Shown here: piece after piece, positions 28,301 through 44,720 of the stretch | Position numbering within the stretch: the stretch's first letter is position 1 | Layout: each line of letters starts with the position of its first letter | The notes under the pieces: generated by a model | Databases searched by the model: none | Seen by the model: the letters and a program-made list of their open reading frames with translations, nothing else | What the model was told of the DNA's origin: nothing | Made by a program: the position numbers and the translations under genes | Source: Acanthosoma haemorrhoidale | Taxonomy: Eukaryota; Arthropoda; Insecta; Hemiptera; Acanthosomatidae | Direction of reading: 5' to 3' | NCBI GenBank assembly: GCA_930367205.1 | Contig: OV884011.1 | Span: 107,995,139 to 108,059,138, forward strand | Length of the DNA: 64,000 bases

Positions 28301-30430
28301 AAACCATTTTTGGATCATACATCACATTTAGAAATGTCAGTAGAGTTTATTTGTTAGGTAATTAACAATTACATGCTGCCAATGGATGTGACCAAAGGAC
28401 ATTCCTAATAAAAGCATACGATATTTATAATAATATATATAGGATGAAAATACGGTGGTAAGTGACTCAGGAGGGATTGAGAAAGCTCATAGAGGAAAAA
28501 CAGCCCACGAGGACGTAGACGTGATACGCCTAACCTTGTTCTATTAAGGATATATATGTATATATATGGGCGTCCATTGAAGAGAACTAACAAATCATAC
28601 TTTCCCCTCCTCTAGCTAGAGGCTTTTGACGCGTTTGTTAAAAGTAATTAATTTAGTGGGGCCATTAAATTGGATTATATTGGGTAAAAGCGGGCCCCGG
28701 TAACGAGACGGACCGGCGGCGGGTGATTGCCCTACACAACTGACTTATGTTGTTCGGGCTCAGCTCTCCTCCGCAGTGTATATTGGCTCGTGGGTGATTT
28801 AGATCCAGCTGGAGGCGGTGCGGAGCGATTGTGTAACTGCGACTCGCAACTGCTACTGAGGTCAACCGCGACTTCTCTCCGAGAGAGGATTTATTGCAGA
28901 TGAAATTGGGATAAGGGGGTATGCTCCAACCGGTAGCTCTGTTGGCCGGTCGCTTATTTCAGCGGCCTCAGGCGATTGTATCTGATCGGAACGAAGTTTG
29001 ATCCGCAAAAGCCATTTTTCGCTCTCGTGTTAAAATATCTGATGGATAGAAGGGCAATTAGATTAAATAAACTAAATCCACGTTCTTCCTAGTGCGTGAG
29101 GTAGGTCTTAATTGCGCCAGCAGTCGTCGTGCTAACGATAGTCAATGTGTATAGTTTCGTGTGCTTGTATAGATTGTACGTAATGTACAATGGAATAGGT
29201 CCATCAAGTGTGTACACTGTTCGTTGTGTATAACAGATTTCTTTGAGTTGTGAAAATAATTGTTTTATCTCTTAATCGATAGTTTCAAAAACGTAATGAA
29301 AAAAGAGATTTTAATCATGATTATTAGACGAAATTTTGATCCGATTTCCTTCTTAACTCTGCATTTATATCAATCAACTACTATTTAAGGATTCAAGGGC
29401 ATATTGTTGTGTTAATAATATTTGGTGTACAATTGAGTAATAAATAGCTTAGCAATGGTTTAAGAAATACAATGTAGAAGGAATAATAACTGTATAGCTG
29501 TTTCTAATCGGCTGTAACATCTCAAAGCCTTTTCATTGATCGTGCTGGCTGCCAACTATTAATAGACAGAGAATCGCTCGCCGATAATGATCTATTGTTG
29601 AATTCGTCCTGTAGAAATTCACCTGGGGTGATGCAAGAGTCTGATGTTTTCCTGTTTGTATATCTCATTGGCTGTTCTATTTTAAATTGTTGGAGCAGTC
29701 AAGGAGTTTTCGTATGCATGAAAGGAATGCGGAAATAATCGATCAAAGAAAAAAAAACGGGTTGAAAGGGTGGGCCAGAAATTCGGAACGTTTCTGGAAA
29801 GTAGAGCACAGAGAACTAGGAGATGATGAAAAAACCAAAAACGAAAAACAAAAGACCCTTGCCAGTGTGGGAACCCTTTTAAAGACAAGAGAGACACTAA
29901 ATAAAATTCGGCCCCACCTAACGACCGACAAGTAGATCTCCAGGCCTCGAAGCCAATCGATTATTCACGGAGTCTGGGCCCGTAACCTATCGGATCCTAC
30001 GGCTGGATAACCGCCCCCCCCACACCCCCTCCTTCTATCTCACGTCTTCATCAGCGTCTTTTGCCGTCGAGATCTTAATTACCGTTTTGGCGGAGTATCT
30101 AGTCCCTTATTGCGGAATCGGCTTGTAATCGCCTGTGGAGGTTTTTGTCTTCTTTTTATTTCCGTCCTTATTCAGTGAGGATTATTCAAATTTATGCAAC
30201 TGGTCGAGACCCACTTTTTTGTGCTTTCTCTACTCTCCTATTACACAAGGCTCTTCCGACTCTGGGTATACTACAGTCCCGAGAATTCTATTCAAGCTCT
30301 ACAATATATGTACCGAGCCCGAAGGAAAAAGCTATACATCCAAACAGTTACGTAGCGATCGTCTGTCTGCCCATCAGTAAGGCAATTGTAAACATGATCT
30401 AATCAGTCTGATATTTTGTTGATAAAACCA
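25321..30430. other. Non-coding stretch with GC-rich island near its centre
   Basis: No exon recognised. AT-rich runs surround a conspicuous island at 28660-29010. An 80-codon plus-strand ORF at 29687-29935 is Lys/Glu-rich with no recognisable family. Confidence 0.45.
28660..29010. promoter_or_regulatory. Candidate cis-regulatory island
   Basis: About 350 bp of GC-rich sequence between AT-rich flanks, with no coherent frame. Its right end (28930-29005, TAGCTCTGTTGG followed about 65 bases on by AGTTTGATCCGC) also resembles the A and B boxes of a tRNA-derived element, so an old SINE is an alternative explanation for that part. Confidence 0.2.
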
Positions 30431-30488
30431 CTTTATTATGATAAAATTACTATCTGGCTCATTGGGCAATAAGCCATTGTGATAAATG
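30431..30488 (+). repeat. 58-bp dispersed repeat, copy 2
   Basis: Same orientation as 1391-1448, with about 83% identity over 58 bases and no gaps. The two copies are about 29 kb apart, so a shared mobile-element origin is more likely than local duplication. Confidence 0.6.
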
Positions 30489-33140
<2,652 letters not shown>

Positions 33141-36100
33141 TTATGAAAAACATATTTGACGTATTAAAAATCAAAACTGTTCATCTAGTCAGAACTATGT
33201 GTCTAAGAAAGATGACATAAAAGCCAATACAATCTTCCAGAAAAAAAAATATGGCCAATTTATGACAGAGATGAATGAAGTGTTGGAAAAATTAGAAGAA
33301 ATTGCAGCTCCAAGAATTGTCTAGAGTATGTGGATGTAATATCAAGCTGATAAACAAATCATACACGTGGTTCATTTGATAAAAATGATGAACTTTTAAG
33401 ATCTTGTTATAAACCCCTTATACTCTCCAAAATATGTACGGTGAGTGATCCGTAGTCCTATCTAGCCTTACAGAAATTACTTAAGTCATAATAAATCTTG
33501 ATATCGTGGCAAGATTATTACAAACCAGATCAAAAAGATCAATTTAGGCACTTAAACACTTTGATATTAGTCTGTTACTGCACAGCTGTTTTGTGTCTGT
33601 ATATTTGTCGGATAACCAAGATTTTATTCTATCTTCAAGAACATTGCTAAGAGAAGTGATTTGGAAGGGCAAGCCCATTGTTTTCGGTCGAGGAGTTCTC
33701 ATGATGTAAGAAGAGTTCTCATTGGTCCAAGGTCGTCTTGGTAAACTTCGACTTCTTTATCGCAACTCGCCCGGCTAGCTTCGGCTGTTGCACAACTCCA
33801 CAGAGTTGCGGATCCAGGGGCTCCCGGACGGTAATGCCGTTGCAGCAAGCAGATAGAAGTGAAGCATGCAGATCATATCTATCCTTGATGCAGCATCTTG
33901 CTGTCATATTGGCCCGATCCAGCGAGAGATAAAGAGATCTCAACTTCAGTCTTGATCGGGCTCCTGAATGACATGTATGTTGATGATGACATGACATGTA
34001 GCTTTCACAACACATATAATACACATCACTTCTTCGTATAAAAGCGAAATTCATAATCAACGAATGCCTCAAGGACTGTAAGGATCTTTACCGAAACATA
34101 ACAATTGTTTCTTGTGACAATATAATGCATTTATGACATGTTTTATGTTCAAGTAGCTGAAACGAATAAAGTTTTACGTAAATTCTGTACATAACAACAT
34201 CATTATCACAGCATCCTTGATTTAGCACGACTGGACTAATATAGCCATACAAGTCTCAACTCGTTATGCAATACTGTGGAGGCGTTACAAGGAAAATTAC
34301 AATAGCTCTCAATTTGTTTAAATTCATTGCATCTAAAAGTAGTTATCATTACTCAAATAGTGATTTTTAGTTTGTTTTAAATATTTTAGTACGTTTTTTT
34401 TTTCCAATTTACTTTGCCTACTAGAACTTGTTGTCTTTAAATTAACTTATTAATAGAATAAGCAACTAACCACAAGTTGGCAACACCGAAGCGGAACCTC
34501 GTGGGAATTTCTGTTAGTCACTAATTGGAGGCATTCATGCCGCAGAATGTTGATAACTTCTTACTTATTCACATCCCTATCTAAACAGAAATTGTTCAAA
34601 CATATGATTAAATTGCGGCCGTAGAGGATAATGAATGGTGGAAAGAATATGAAAATCACCGATTAATTGCTCAAAAGTAACGTTTCGAAAAAAAGTTAGC
34701 TCTGCGTGTTAAAATAATTAAATTATTGTGAATAAAAATAAATAAGTAAGTTTGCGTTATCACACAAGTAAGGGTTTCGATGACCTTACTAACTGAGAAA
34801 GACAGCCAGACAGACTGACAGATAGACATATTGTTCAGTCAGGTTTCTCGTTTCTGATTTTGAAAGAAAAACAACGAAACCCAAAAAAACACAACTCGAA
34901 ATCTTTTCATCAAATTCTTCTCTTCCTCCTTCTCTATCGTTCATCCATTGCAGTCATTATTGTTGTTTCCACTGCTATTCGTAAAAAAAAAATAAAATAA
35001 ACTAATGAAATAGACCAAGATAAATAAGTGATAATTTCGTCTGTCTGTGTATTTTACTCGTGGAAGTAACTCTCTGAACTTTTATAGGTACATTTCATAA
35101 AACCTTGAAATATGTTTATATGATTTAATTAAAATAAGATGAAAAGTGGAAAAAGTTGAACACTAAAATGGTCAGGGCCGGTTCGCTAACTTTTAAGATT
35201 TCTCAAGACTCAGCTCAGAAGCTAATTAAGATTTAAACACCTCATGGTTAAGGTTACATTACAGACTGCAACAACCGATGCTGACGTCTAAATTACTCCT
35301 ATCATTCCCTAAAAATACTCCTTTAAATTCATTTTTGAAAGAAAACAATAAAACAGTGAATTAGATTCGTTCCTACCAATATCAATCAATATTATTTTGA
35401 GGTGTTTGTTGTTTTTCTAAATAACTATTATCTAAATTTTGCAAAAGCAAACAATATAATAATTTTTTGATCAACAGAATCAATGACCGTGATAGTTATA
35501 TAATTTGAAAATATACCCCAGTGCCCCGACTTGACATTTTTAAGCTTAATGTGTGATAAAAAAAAAACACGAATGACGTAAATTTCATATTGGCGATTGC
35601 CACATACGTCACCTGGTGGTAAAATCGAGATCGAACGATACTAAAAACAGTTAACAGTTTTACAATGTCATTCAAGACTTAACTTAAGATTATTATTAGA
35701 TCTAACAAGAAAAATAAATATCACTTGAAGAGGCTTACAGTTGATCATCATCTGTACAGAATGTTTTAACAAAACAAATAAATTTATGATCAGTGATTGT
35801 TAATAATTCCTCTTTATATTGATTGACTTAGAAAGGGAGGCAAATCGAGGACTGCCTCAAACGCCACTGATTGCTGAATTATCTGACCTCTAAAGCTAGC
35901 AATAACAGATTTATGAACAAAAATCTAAATTAGCCTAAGGATCTCGACGAAAGGTAAACAGACTACTCGAAGCAGTTGAGATTAACTTTATACAAGCGGA
36001 GTGTATAATAGAAATAAAGAGGGGGGTTATTGTATGTAAAAAAAGTGGCTATTAATATTTATAACGGAGCGAGGAGTGAAAGATGTTTGAGAACGGGGGG

Positions 36101-36824
36101 GGGGGAGTAAGGCATAGCCGTGATAGCAGGTCTTATCGCCCCTCCTAGGCAGTGCGCCGCCCCCAACCAATCTATCTTATCTGCGCCTATAACTTCCTAA
36201 CTGCCCTTCCTATTTCCCTTTTTATTAATCCTATAACTTGTGGGGCTGGTGGCTAATGTTCCATCTCCAGTATCGATTCTCATTACAGAGGGGTGTCTAG
36301 TCAACCGTGAACTGTGTGAATCGGTTTGTCGGTGTCTTCTTGAGGGTGTGTGTCAACTTCATTATCTGTCAGCGTTAAATACAGATCCAGATTCAATTTA
36401 TACTGCTCTATCCAAGATTCAGTCGCCAAGTTTGCCAATTGCCACATCACAAATAATTTATTTTATTTTTCACTGACCAACATTTTGAACGACTGAATGA
36501 AAAATAAAAAAACTCTATCCCCTTAGAATGATTATCGTATAGTGACCTTATTTAGTAGCCTAGAGGTCTGTGGTTGGGGAAATGAAGGAACTTTTGAACA
36601 ATTCAGGCTTTCGTTAGATTAACTGTAATCTAAATTGTATTTTTTGAAATGAATATTGATACATCAAACGAAAGGTGAAGAATTTAAAGAGTTATATAGG
36701 AGTCCGGTTAGGGTCTTTTAAATGATCTCAAATAACTATTCAGTATTTTCGTAAAAAAATCATGTTCTTGACAATGTCAAATCACGAAAACCTAGTAGCT
36801 TATATAGTAAGCTTGTTTATGCCT

Positions 36825-36919
36825 CGATAATCGATAAGAAATGATATACTGAGGGTATTTGTATGTTCATTAATAGACCCATCTGGTCATCCGCAATATC
36901 TCCTATGTTATCGATAATT
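36825..36919. promoter_or_regulatory. Clustered GATA-type sites
   Basis: CGATAATCGATAAG (36825-36838) carries two same-strand GATA cores 7 bp apart. GTTATCGATAATT (36907-36919) carries an inverted pair inside the perfect palindrome TTATCGATAA. They could bind the GATA factor itself (autoregulation). The palindrome also contains TATCGATA, the DREF site. Such AT-rich motifs are common by chance in this background. Confidence 0.2.
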
Positions 36920-37789
36920 AAGTATAAGATTATTGGCAAACACCAAACTTAAATACCAATTCATACTTGGGATCAGATACAGGTTGAATTCGTTTTTGAG
37001 GTAGAACAGGAACGCATTTATGACATATGAGCATATGAACTTATTTTTAATCCGTTCATTTTTCGATTAAATAATTATACCCCTACCCCGGTCGTAGGTC
37101 CATTTCTGTCTGTATTTTACTGTTTCCTTGGTATACATACTATCTTCGTCTGTTTCGTATAAACATATATATATTATGTTTTATCAAGTATTCGTGTCAT
37201 GTTCCATATTAAAAAAATGAACTTGCCGTACAAACTTGTTTAGAGCAGGTGTATGTTATGTGAGTGTTCAACGATGATAACTTTCAATAATATTCACCTG
37301 GTTCCGTTAAATTAAATAGCAATAGACGTACTGAACTCAACTCGTTTCTAGATGTTTAGAGGTCACCCAAATATGTATATATATATTTATGGAGTATTTT
37401 TTATACTAGTCATAGATAATGGAAGAAAATTTTAATATTAGTTTCAGTAGATAATTGACTACCGGAAGATGGGAGCGTCGATATGAAATACCACTCGAAG
37501 TGGAAGCGGTAAAAGAATTAGCATATATGAAATCACCGTTTCTTCAAACTCCTCAATATCCTGCAAGGTCTGCTGTTTTGAATACCCTTGCCTATTTACC
37601 CGGAGGATAATGAAGTAATGCGCAGTGAGAAATCTATTGTTGCCCGTATAATTGCTGTAGAAATGGACGTTTGGGTAATTGAGGATGGTAGAGCGAAACC
37701 GTAAATCTGCACATCGCCCACGGACTCTCGGTCGGAGAAACACCGCGTAAAGGGAATAAGAGATCACGTGAAAGGTCTAATTTGAATCA

Positions 37790-38080
37790 GTGCAAGGCAC
37801 TCACAGGGCATTTAACTTGTCCCGACTCATTAACTCGCCGTTGCAACGAGTTAATCACCTGTGAAAATGGTGTGTTTGTTAATACCAGGTTCGGAGTAAA
37901 GCTACAAATCAGATAGGGGAAGATCTCCGATAAGGCGTCAATCATGTTAATTGGAAAATTATCTATTAGCTATTTGCAGATTGCCGATCTCGCGATCTCT
38001 GTCTCTTAGATTTTTTTTTTCAATCGATTGGCCGACGAAAGTGCAATAACGAAGGTGCCGATAATGTAGCAATAAGTGAG
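37790..38080. promoter_or_regulatory. Candidate cis-regulatory island with inverted TAAT sites
   Basis: Complex sequence with a 9-bp perfect inverted repeat, ATTAACTCG (37829-37837) and CGAGTTAAT (37847-37855). It overlaps the palindrome CGTTGCAACG. Several GATA cores follow (AGATAGGGG, CCGATAAGG, TTATCTATT). No coherent ORF is present. Confidence 0.22.
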
Positions 38081-38603
38081 CGGGGATGTTCAGTTCTGGT
38101 ACCTTGAACTAGGTGCAAAATTGCCTATTGATAAGTCAGATCTTGAACCGAGGGGCCTTGAGTTCTATGTTTCTTAGACTTTTACCCGACCTTTTTACAG
38201 AAAACATTCGATGTATATTTTTCTACGTAATAGAAATTAGCTGTACATATTTAAATCGTCCAATAAATGAAACCTTATTATTGTTATTTATGATGTTCCT
38301 AAATATTTGTGAAATAATAGTGAAAAATTGCCATTTTGTTTTTAAAACATAACTAACTATTAAGAAAAAATCAGAACTTTTAATAATAAATATGTTTTAA
38401 GCTCTGATTTGGGGAAGGTTGAACTTCGTGGGTATTCGAAAACAAATCTTAAGCCAAACAATTTTCAATGTCAACCAAAGCACACTCAACTAGGTGATGA
38501 TATATGGTATACCTTTAAAATTTCAGTTGAGCGGTCCATTTTTATCACGATTATTGAAGAACTCAAATTTGAACAGACAAGCGAAAGAAAATGGTTGTTT
38601 AAA

Positions 38604-38879
38604 AGTAGTGTCAGTGGCGTAACTATATCATCTGGGGCCCGTGGCAAATTCCTTTAATGGGGGCCCTATCATTAAGCTTTATTATACTTACGAGTAGTTT
38701 AGTTACCCACAACCAATAATTTGTATTATGGTATGTATATTTTAATATTTTTATAAATAGGTACAATATTAAAACAATATTTCTGAGCTCGCGGTCACTT
38801 GGGCCGGGGCCCTCTTGGGTCGGGGGCCCGTGGCATTTTGCCAGCCCTGCCACCCTGTAGTTACGCCTCTGAGTAGTGC
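38604..38879. mobile_element. hAT-type MITE (260 bp) with 8-bp target duplication
   Basis: The element spans 38612-38871. Its left end reads CAGTGGCGTAACTA and its right end is the inverse of CAGAGGCGTAACTA, with both subterminal regions rich in GGGCCC and GGGGCCC blocks in inverted order. It is flanked by AGTAGTGT (38604-38611) and AGTAGTGC (38872-38879), 7 of 8 matching, as expected for the 8-bp target duplication of hAT transposons. CAGNGGCGTAAC termini are typical of widespread hAT MITEs. The core is AT-rich with no transposase, so it is non-autonomous. An overlapping 93-codon minus ORF is a shadow. Confidence 0.9.
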
Positions 38880-40558
38880 CTCTTCTTCCAGGCTTGGAAA
38901 TCAAATACTTTAGTTCCGTAACAACAGATCCAATATAAGCGTAATTAAAGAAGGAGGCGATTGCCCCTAGTTACACTGAGCCCGAGATAGGATCAACAGC
39001 AATCCCAACAGATTGGCAGAGGGGCTGAAACAGAATCCCTGCGCCACCCCTACGACAAAATAACTCAATTAAGATAGCAGCCACTAATGGGATTTCTAAC
39101 TGAAGTGAGTTGAGCCGCCAATTGGTCGTACTGCCCAATGTGGTTGTGGTTGCGAGGGCCCCTTTTTGAGTGGGCGATCAAACGCAAACGGTCATTTAGT
39201 CTTAGTGATACTCAAGTTTCATGTCTCTTAAGTATTTTTGTAGCATTCCATAGCCAGAGAGCAATTTTTTTTCACTTTATTTCATAATTCACACCCGTAT
39301 GATCAGTGCACAATCATCAAATGTTTTCAAAACAGTATTGTAAAATTGGACTTGGGAAAATGGGTGTGTAGGAGCAATAGTATCAATTATGTGCTTTAGC
39401 CAGCTAATGCTGGAGAAGCTCGTTACAGATTCTTTGCGTTGTGTCTGGAATGTTTAGAAAATGGTGACAGATATTTAGTGGGCTTGTTGTGATAGCTAAA
39501 TTTGTAATCTACCCTTGTCCATGTTGCCCATATATAAGCTTTTGAAACATTAATTCCTCTAAATTGCAGTGGAGTTTCCTGTTATAGACGTTTGTAAGGT
39601 AGTGCTTAATTAACAAGGTGCAGCAGTTTTGAGTGATACGGTCTTCAAGGGTTCATACGTTCTTAACAAGGTGTTCGATTCGGTCTAAGTAAGATTTAAT
39701 ATTCCTGACTAAAAACAACATTTAATGTCATCAATTCATTTAGTATCTGGTGGAGTGCCTCAACCAGCTTCTTCTTATTTAGAAGATACAGTCATACTAT
39801 CACTGAATAAAAATCAGGCCTATATTTTCTAATAATTATTAAATCACTTATTAAAGACCTTTATTTTCACTAATGTTGGTAATTTCATTTTATGATAATT
39901 TGTTTTTTATTAATGGCTTGTAAAGTTTTTTTTTTGATCTCTCCAGATTCATTACCTACTTTATATGATTTACACCAGCTACTTATTTTGTCTATGTGAT
40001 TTCATAAGTTTTATGATACATAAACCTGATTTTTATTTGGTGATAGTATGGCAGTATCCTCTGAATAGAGTAGAGGAGCTAATATTACCCTTTGAGGCAC
40101 TCATGCCGGTATTAAATGAATTAATGACAGTAAATGTTGTTTTTAGGTGGCAATAATCTGTCAGCCAGGTCATATTTAGGAATGAGGTACAAAGAGCTAT
40201 TCGAACAAAATAACTTTATTTACTGTTTATTATTTTTCATAATTATTATTATAATTATTTTTCTAGCAAATACGAATCGTCCCCGTTATGCTCGTTATGA
40301 AAGCTACAGCCGTTGGGCAAGAGCTTTATATAGGACGGCGCCTGGGGGTGGACGTAATGGGGCAATATATGTAAATACGTCGTTAATTAGATTAAACTAT
40401 ATAAATGATCCAATAAATAGCATTCATTGGTGGTTATTACTTACAACTAATAATAAATTGGCCTAAATAACGTGACGCGGTCGAGAGGCTCAGAGGTGCC
40501 TACGGTCAGAGATTATGCAACCGAGCCCACCAATTTACTGCTTCAATTAACCCCACCT

Positions 40559-40560
<2 letters not shown>
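38880..40560. other. Non-coding intron stretch
   Basis: No exon or repeat of note. A 110-codon ORF (40134-40466, plus strand) includes an Ile run encoded by ATT repeats and has no recognisable domain. Confidence 0.45.

Positions 40561-40588
<28 letters not shown>
40561..40588 (+). repeat. 28-base T homopolymer
   Basis: Uninterrupted T run. Read in the gene direction it is poly-A. No clear retroelement body precedes it on the minus strand, so it may be simple slippage. Confidence 0.95.
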
Positions 40589-40589
<1 letters not shown>

Positions 40590-43500
40590 TCCCACAAACT
40601 GTTCGCTTTCTTCTCGGCCCGTTTCGTCCCCCTAATCGATCTTCCACATCTAGCAGCAGATTTATAACAACTTTTTTTTTCGTTCATAAGACGATTTTCG
40701 AAGTGAATCGGCAATTCAATCGGTGGATCCAAACTTTGGACTGTCAGTGGAGGAATGAACCGATTAATCAATAATTTTTGAATTACACGATTTTGATAAA
40801 TAATTGATGGTATATGAAGTAGATAGTAATCGTACATATTGATGAAATGATACTCAATACAGATACCGTGAAACGTTTATGAAAAAAAACAACTTTGAAA
40901 TATGGTTCTTTGACGGTCCGACCTTGAAAGCATTCTCTGTCCAGACCGATTTAACCACTGGATGACTTGACTATCAGAATCGTTCAGCTTACAACTTTGT
41001 GATTTTGGTGCTATAGTCTAGTGGCCAACGTGAATGAATCAACTATGTTTTCGTATTAATACAACCACTGAGTATCGTTCATGAAACACGTTTTAATTTA
41101 AAATCTAGTTTTTGTTTGTTATTAGCCTGTTAGATTTCACCTTTCGGGTGGAAGAGGAATCTCTTCCATCTGTAATATAAGTGTCCCTCCACAAGACCCT
41201 TTGCAGGTGCAGAAGAGAAGTTGCAAGGAGTGACCTACAAAACTCCAGATTGTCCGTTCCACCACCGCTAGCACGAAGAACAAAGGCACTCCCCACCATA
41301 TCCATGAATTATGTATCCATGGCTAATTACGCTTTTCCGGTAATTAACTCCACAGAGGAAGTACACAGCCATGGTTGCCGGTATTTTTTCGGTCTCCCAG
41401 GGCTCCCAACCATCTGCCGGAGCGATAGTATCTGCTGTCCTTACGGTAACCGCTTTTCACCGCAGCCCCAGCTATTTTTTTTGTTATTATTACGCTAGTT
41501 ATTACATCTAGCGCGATATAGCTAGATGTGCGTTCGCCTGCGTTGAACGGTCACGGAGTGGTTAAAGCAACGGAATGGGCGAGGTCGAACTAACTGCCTC
41601 AAGAAATACTTTAATTGAAGAAGCACTTAATTTTTCATCTAACATCAATCACTAATTATTTAGTGGTAAAGAGCAATATTTACGATTAATAAATAATTCC
41701 CTTAGACGTTATGCTTATTACTTGGGAATTCCTTTGGTATAGCTCACGAAACACATAGAGACCTACGTACTTTTTAATTAAGGATCTATAAATGAAAGCT
41801 GCTTAAAATAAAATAATAAAAATTATTTTTTTCCTCGGATATGGACCTTTTGTTTTTATCCTGCGAACACCTTCACAATCAATTAATTCATTATGGTTCA
41901 AGGAGTCGAGTGCTCTGATGCTTCACATAACAGTTTTTAGTGTGAATAATTTGTTTAGAAGTTGGATAGTTAAATAAATGACATAGACCGAGTGAGTTTT
42001 AACAATTTATACAATTTGCAGAAATCGATGTTTAATTTAAGAACATCATTGTTTATTAAGAGACATCATCAACAGGCGGCGACGAGAGAAAAATATATTT
42101 ATCACAAAACGCTTTTCTTTAGATTAGTTCATTTATATCATTCTATGCAATACAAATTATTTTATATTAAAAATAGTAGACTGTTTTTCTAAATCCTAAA
42201 AACACCGGGTTGTTTTATTAAAATGATGCTCTTCAAGGAAATGTTTTGATTCATATTTGTTATACTCGACTTATTCTACATGCCACCATGCACTGTAAAT
42301 ATAATTATATTACATAATTTACTATTAACAGTGGTCAATGAAAACGGTAAAGAAATATTAAAAACTTATGACATCCGAGAATATTCAATGAGCTACCAGA
42401 CTTTTTTTGTATATAAAAAAACGATACTTCTGCTTGTCTACTGGGCTCTTGTTAAAGTTCAATAATTGAAAAAGTCCAGTGGGAGAGATTGACACGGCCT
42501 AACGAGACTAGATCTGTCGGAGGCCTGGGAATCCGATTCGTTTTAATTCTTCCACTAATGGCCGATCTCGTGGTGGTTAAATTAAATTTTAAAAAAATGG
42601 TATTTAAGTCTGACATTTGTAGCTCACTATTGACTGCTGAATACCTTATGTTCACTGTAATTATGCATATTTGCTCCTCGTTATCACTACGTTCAATCCG
42701 AAATTTGAAGAAACTGACTGGCATTCAAAACTTGGACACGTTTAATATAAAAAACAAAACAATGAATAGACAAGTGAAAAGCTGCTGTATCTATTGGTGT
42801 ATAATAACAAAGTGAAATAATTTTAAAAATGTTTGTTGACTCGTTACCATCAACATTCAGAATAAGAAATGATTGCCGGATGGTATACAATTTGCTTTTT
42901 AAATTCACGATAGGCAAAAGAAAAAAAATTGTGATTCTAACGGTGGCTGTTGTAATCGGTGAGTCGGTGGATATGCATTGGTATTCAGCGCCTTGTGGAA
43001 ATAGTTCTATAACATAAAACAATTGACTCTCTCCCAGCGTTTAAACCGAAACACAAATAACACACTCGAAGACAATCGATGAAGCCGGAGTTTATGGTTC
43101 GTACATTAAGCCACTGCGCATAACAAGAGCACATTACTTACCGACAAAGCGATTTAAGGCTAAAACAAGGCTGCCCAAACAAGCATGCACTAATGGCCTG
43201 AGTGGTGTGCTAGTGGGGCATATGTCAAACTAATGGACGACACCCAACACGTGCCTCACTCACTGATTCTAAAAAACGCCTTGGGTCGATACGGAGCAGT
43301 TACTGGCTGTCTCCTGTTTTCAAGTGTGTGCTGGAATTACATGGGGACCAGGGTGCAGGAGGGATTGCGGTATGTGTGACCATACACCTATAGTAGCTTT
43401 GAGCACGCGGGTCTCTGATGTCTTCCTTCTCCTCTGAGCTGAAAATCGAGGCAGGTGAGGAGGCTTCAAGACGTGAAGCTCCCCTTCTAAATAGCGTGAG

Positions 43501-44439
43501 TAGGGACCATATCTGTGGAGACAGTGTCTACAAATTATTTTGTCAGCACAAATGTTTTAGGAGGCTAAGTGAGACAGCTTCTTTACTTTACATCCTGCAC
43601 TATCTTTACTTCCTACAAAATTATTTTTTGCACACATAAAAGTTGTCATAGTAAGTAGTAAATTATATTTTAGGAACTGAATCTGCATTTACACGTTGTG
43701 AAATGATTTGGTATTTTTTTTCCATACATCAATTATTTTTCACAAAAATGTTTCACAAATAGTTTTGAGGTCTCTGGATAGACATAATTTCGATTATATT
43801 TTGAGATGACATGTGGTTGAAGCTTCAGAAAACCCTGACTCCTTGAGAATATGTGTTTTCTCAATTTTAAATAATCCGGTAATTATCCTTTGGCCATGAT
43901 ATTCATTTATTCACAACCGTTTAAATAAACGTTAATCGAAAAGGACATGGCCATCAATTTAAATTAATAAATTGACACTCCAACTACTAGGGAAAACGTG
44001 GTGTCATGTGAGATAAGTCTTATCTTACTTTTCCTGGTTCAAGAAGATTCAGGTTTCCGTCATTTTTTTGTTCGGACTTCTCTTGATTTAGGTGTGTGAA
44101 AATGAAATTTTTAAGTTCGAGATTAGTCTTTGAGTCATATTTATGACATACTGTGATTATTATAGGGCAAAAATGAGAACACGAGTTTCCATCTTTGTAG
44201 ACAAATGGAAATCAATACATTTCTGTCCTTCAACGTCAAATTGACCCAGTGTTGAAAATACTTCATTTGTGCACATAGATATTATATATTCGGCAGGACC
44301 TATTACGAAAAGTGTAGATCAATGAAAGCCCCGTGTGTGTATTAATTGCACTATCAAACGAAAGTGATGCCGTAACCGAGGTGGGTTATATTGTGGGAAT
44401 GGCAATAAAAGTGAAAAGACAATTTGCGAACACTTTCAA

Positions 44440-44720
44440 GCCCTCATTACTCCGCTATGGCCGCCATTATGTTAATGACTGCGCATAATTCCGAATTATT
44501 ATCGATTTTTAACTGGATAATGCAGTGGTAATACCACTTTAATTATAATTGCCTCCGGCATCTTGTCTGCCAAAGGATGCATATCTACTTTGCTTCACAG
44601 TCCGGCAGTCCGTGTGTAAACTCCGCGTTTTTTCCTGTAGTCACTGCAGTCAATTCATTCATGCTCGACGCGGTGTAGGTTCTACTTTCCAACAGCTACC
44701 ACGGAATTGACATTCGTTTG
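44440..44720. promoter_or_regulatory. Candidate regulatory island with strong Pho/YY1-like site
   Basis: ATGGCCGCCATTATG (44457-44471) is close to the YY1/Pho consensus (GCCGCCAT) and partly palindromic (ATGGC and GCCAT). It is followed by TTAATGA, TTATCGATT and GGATAATGCAG. The sequence is complex and non-coding. Function is inferred only from motif content. Confidence 0.25.

Noticed and set aside
29687..29935. 82-codon Lys/Glu-rich plus ORF
   Set aside because: Low-complexity composition, a nearly equal minus-strand ORF, and no known family.
33719..34072. 117-codon minus ORF upstream of the N-finger exon, considered as an alternative exon
   Set aside because: No family motif, comparable open frames on the plus strand, and no clear acceptor/donor pair in the required phase. 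More likely an old repeat fragment.
37459..37767. 102-codon minus ORF
   Set aside because: No recognisable domain, no splice context, and this length is reachable by chance in 64 kb.
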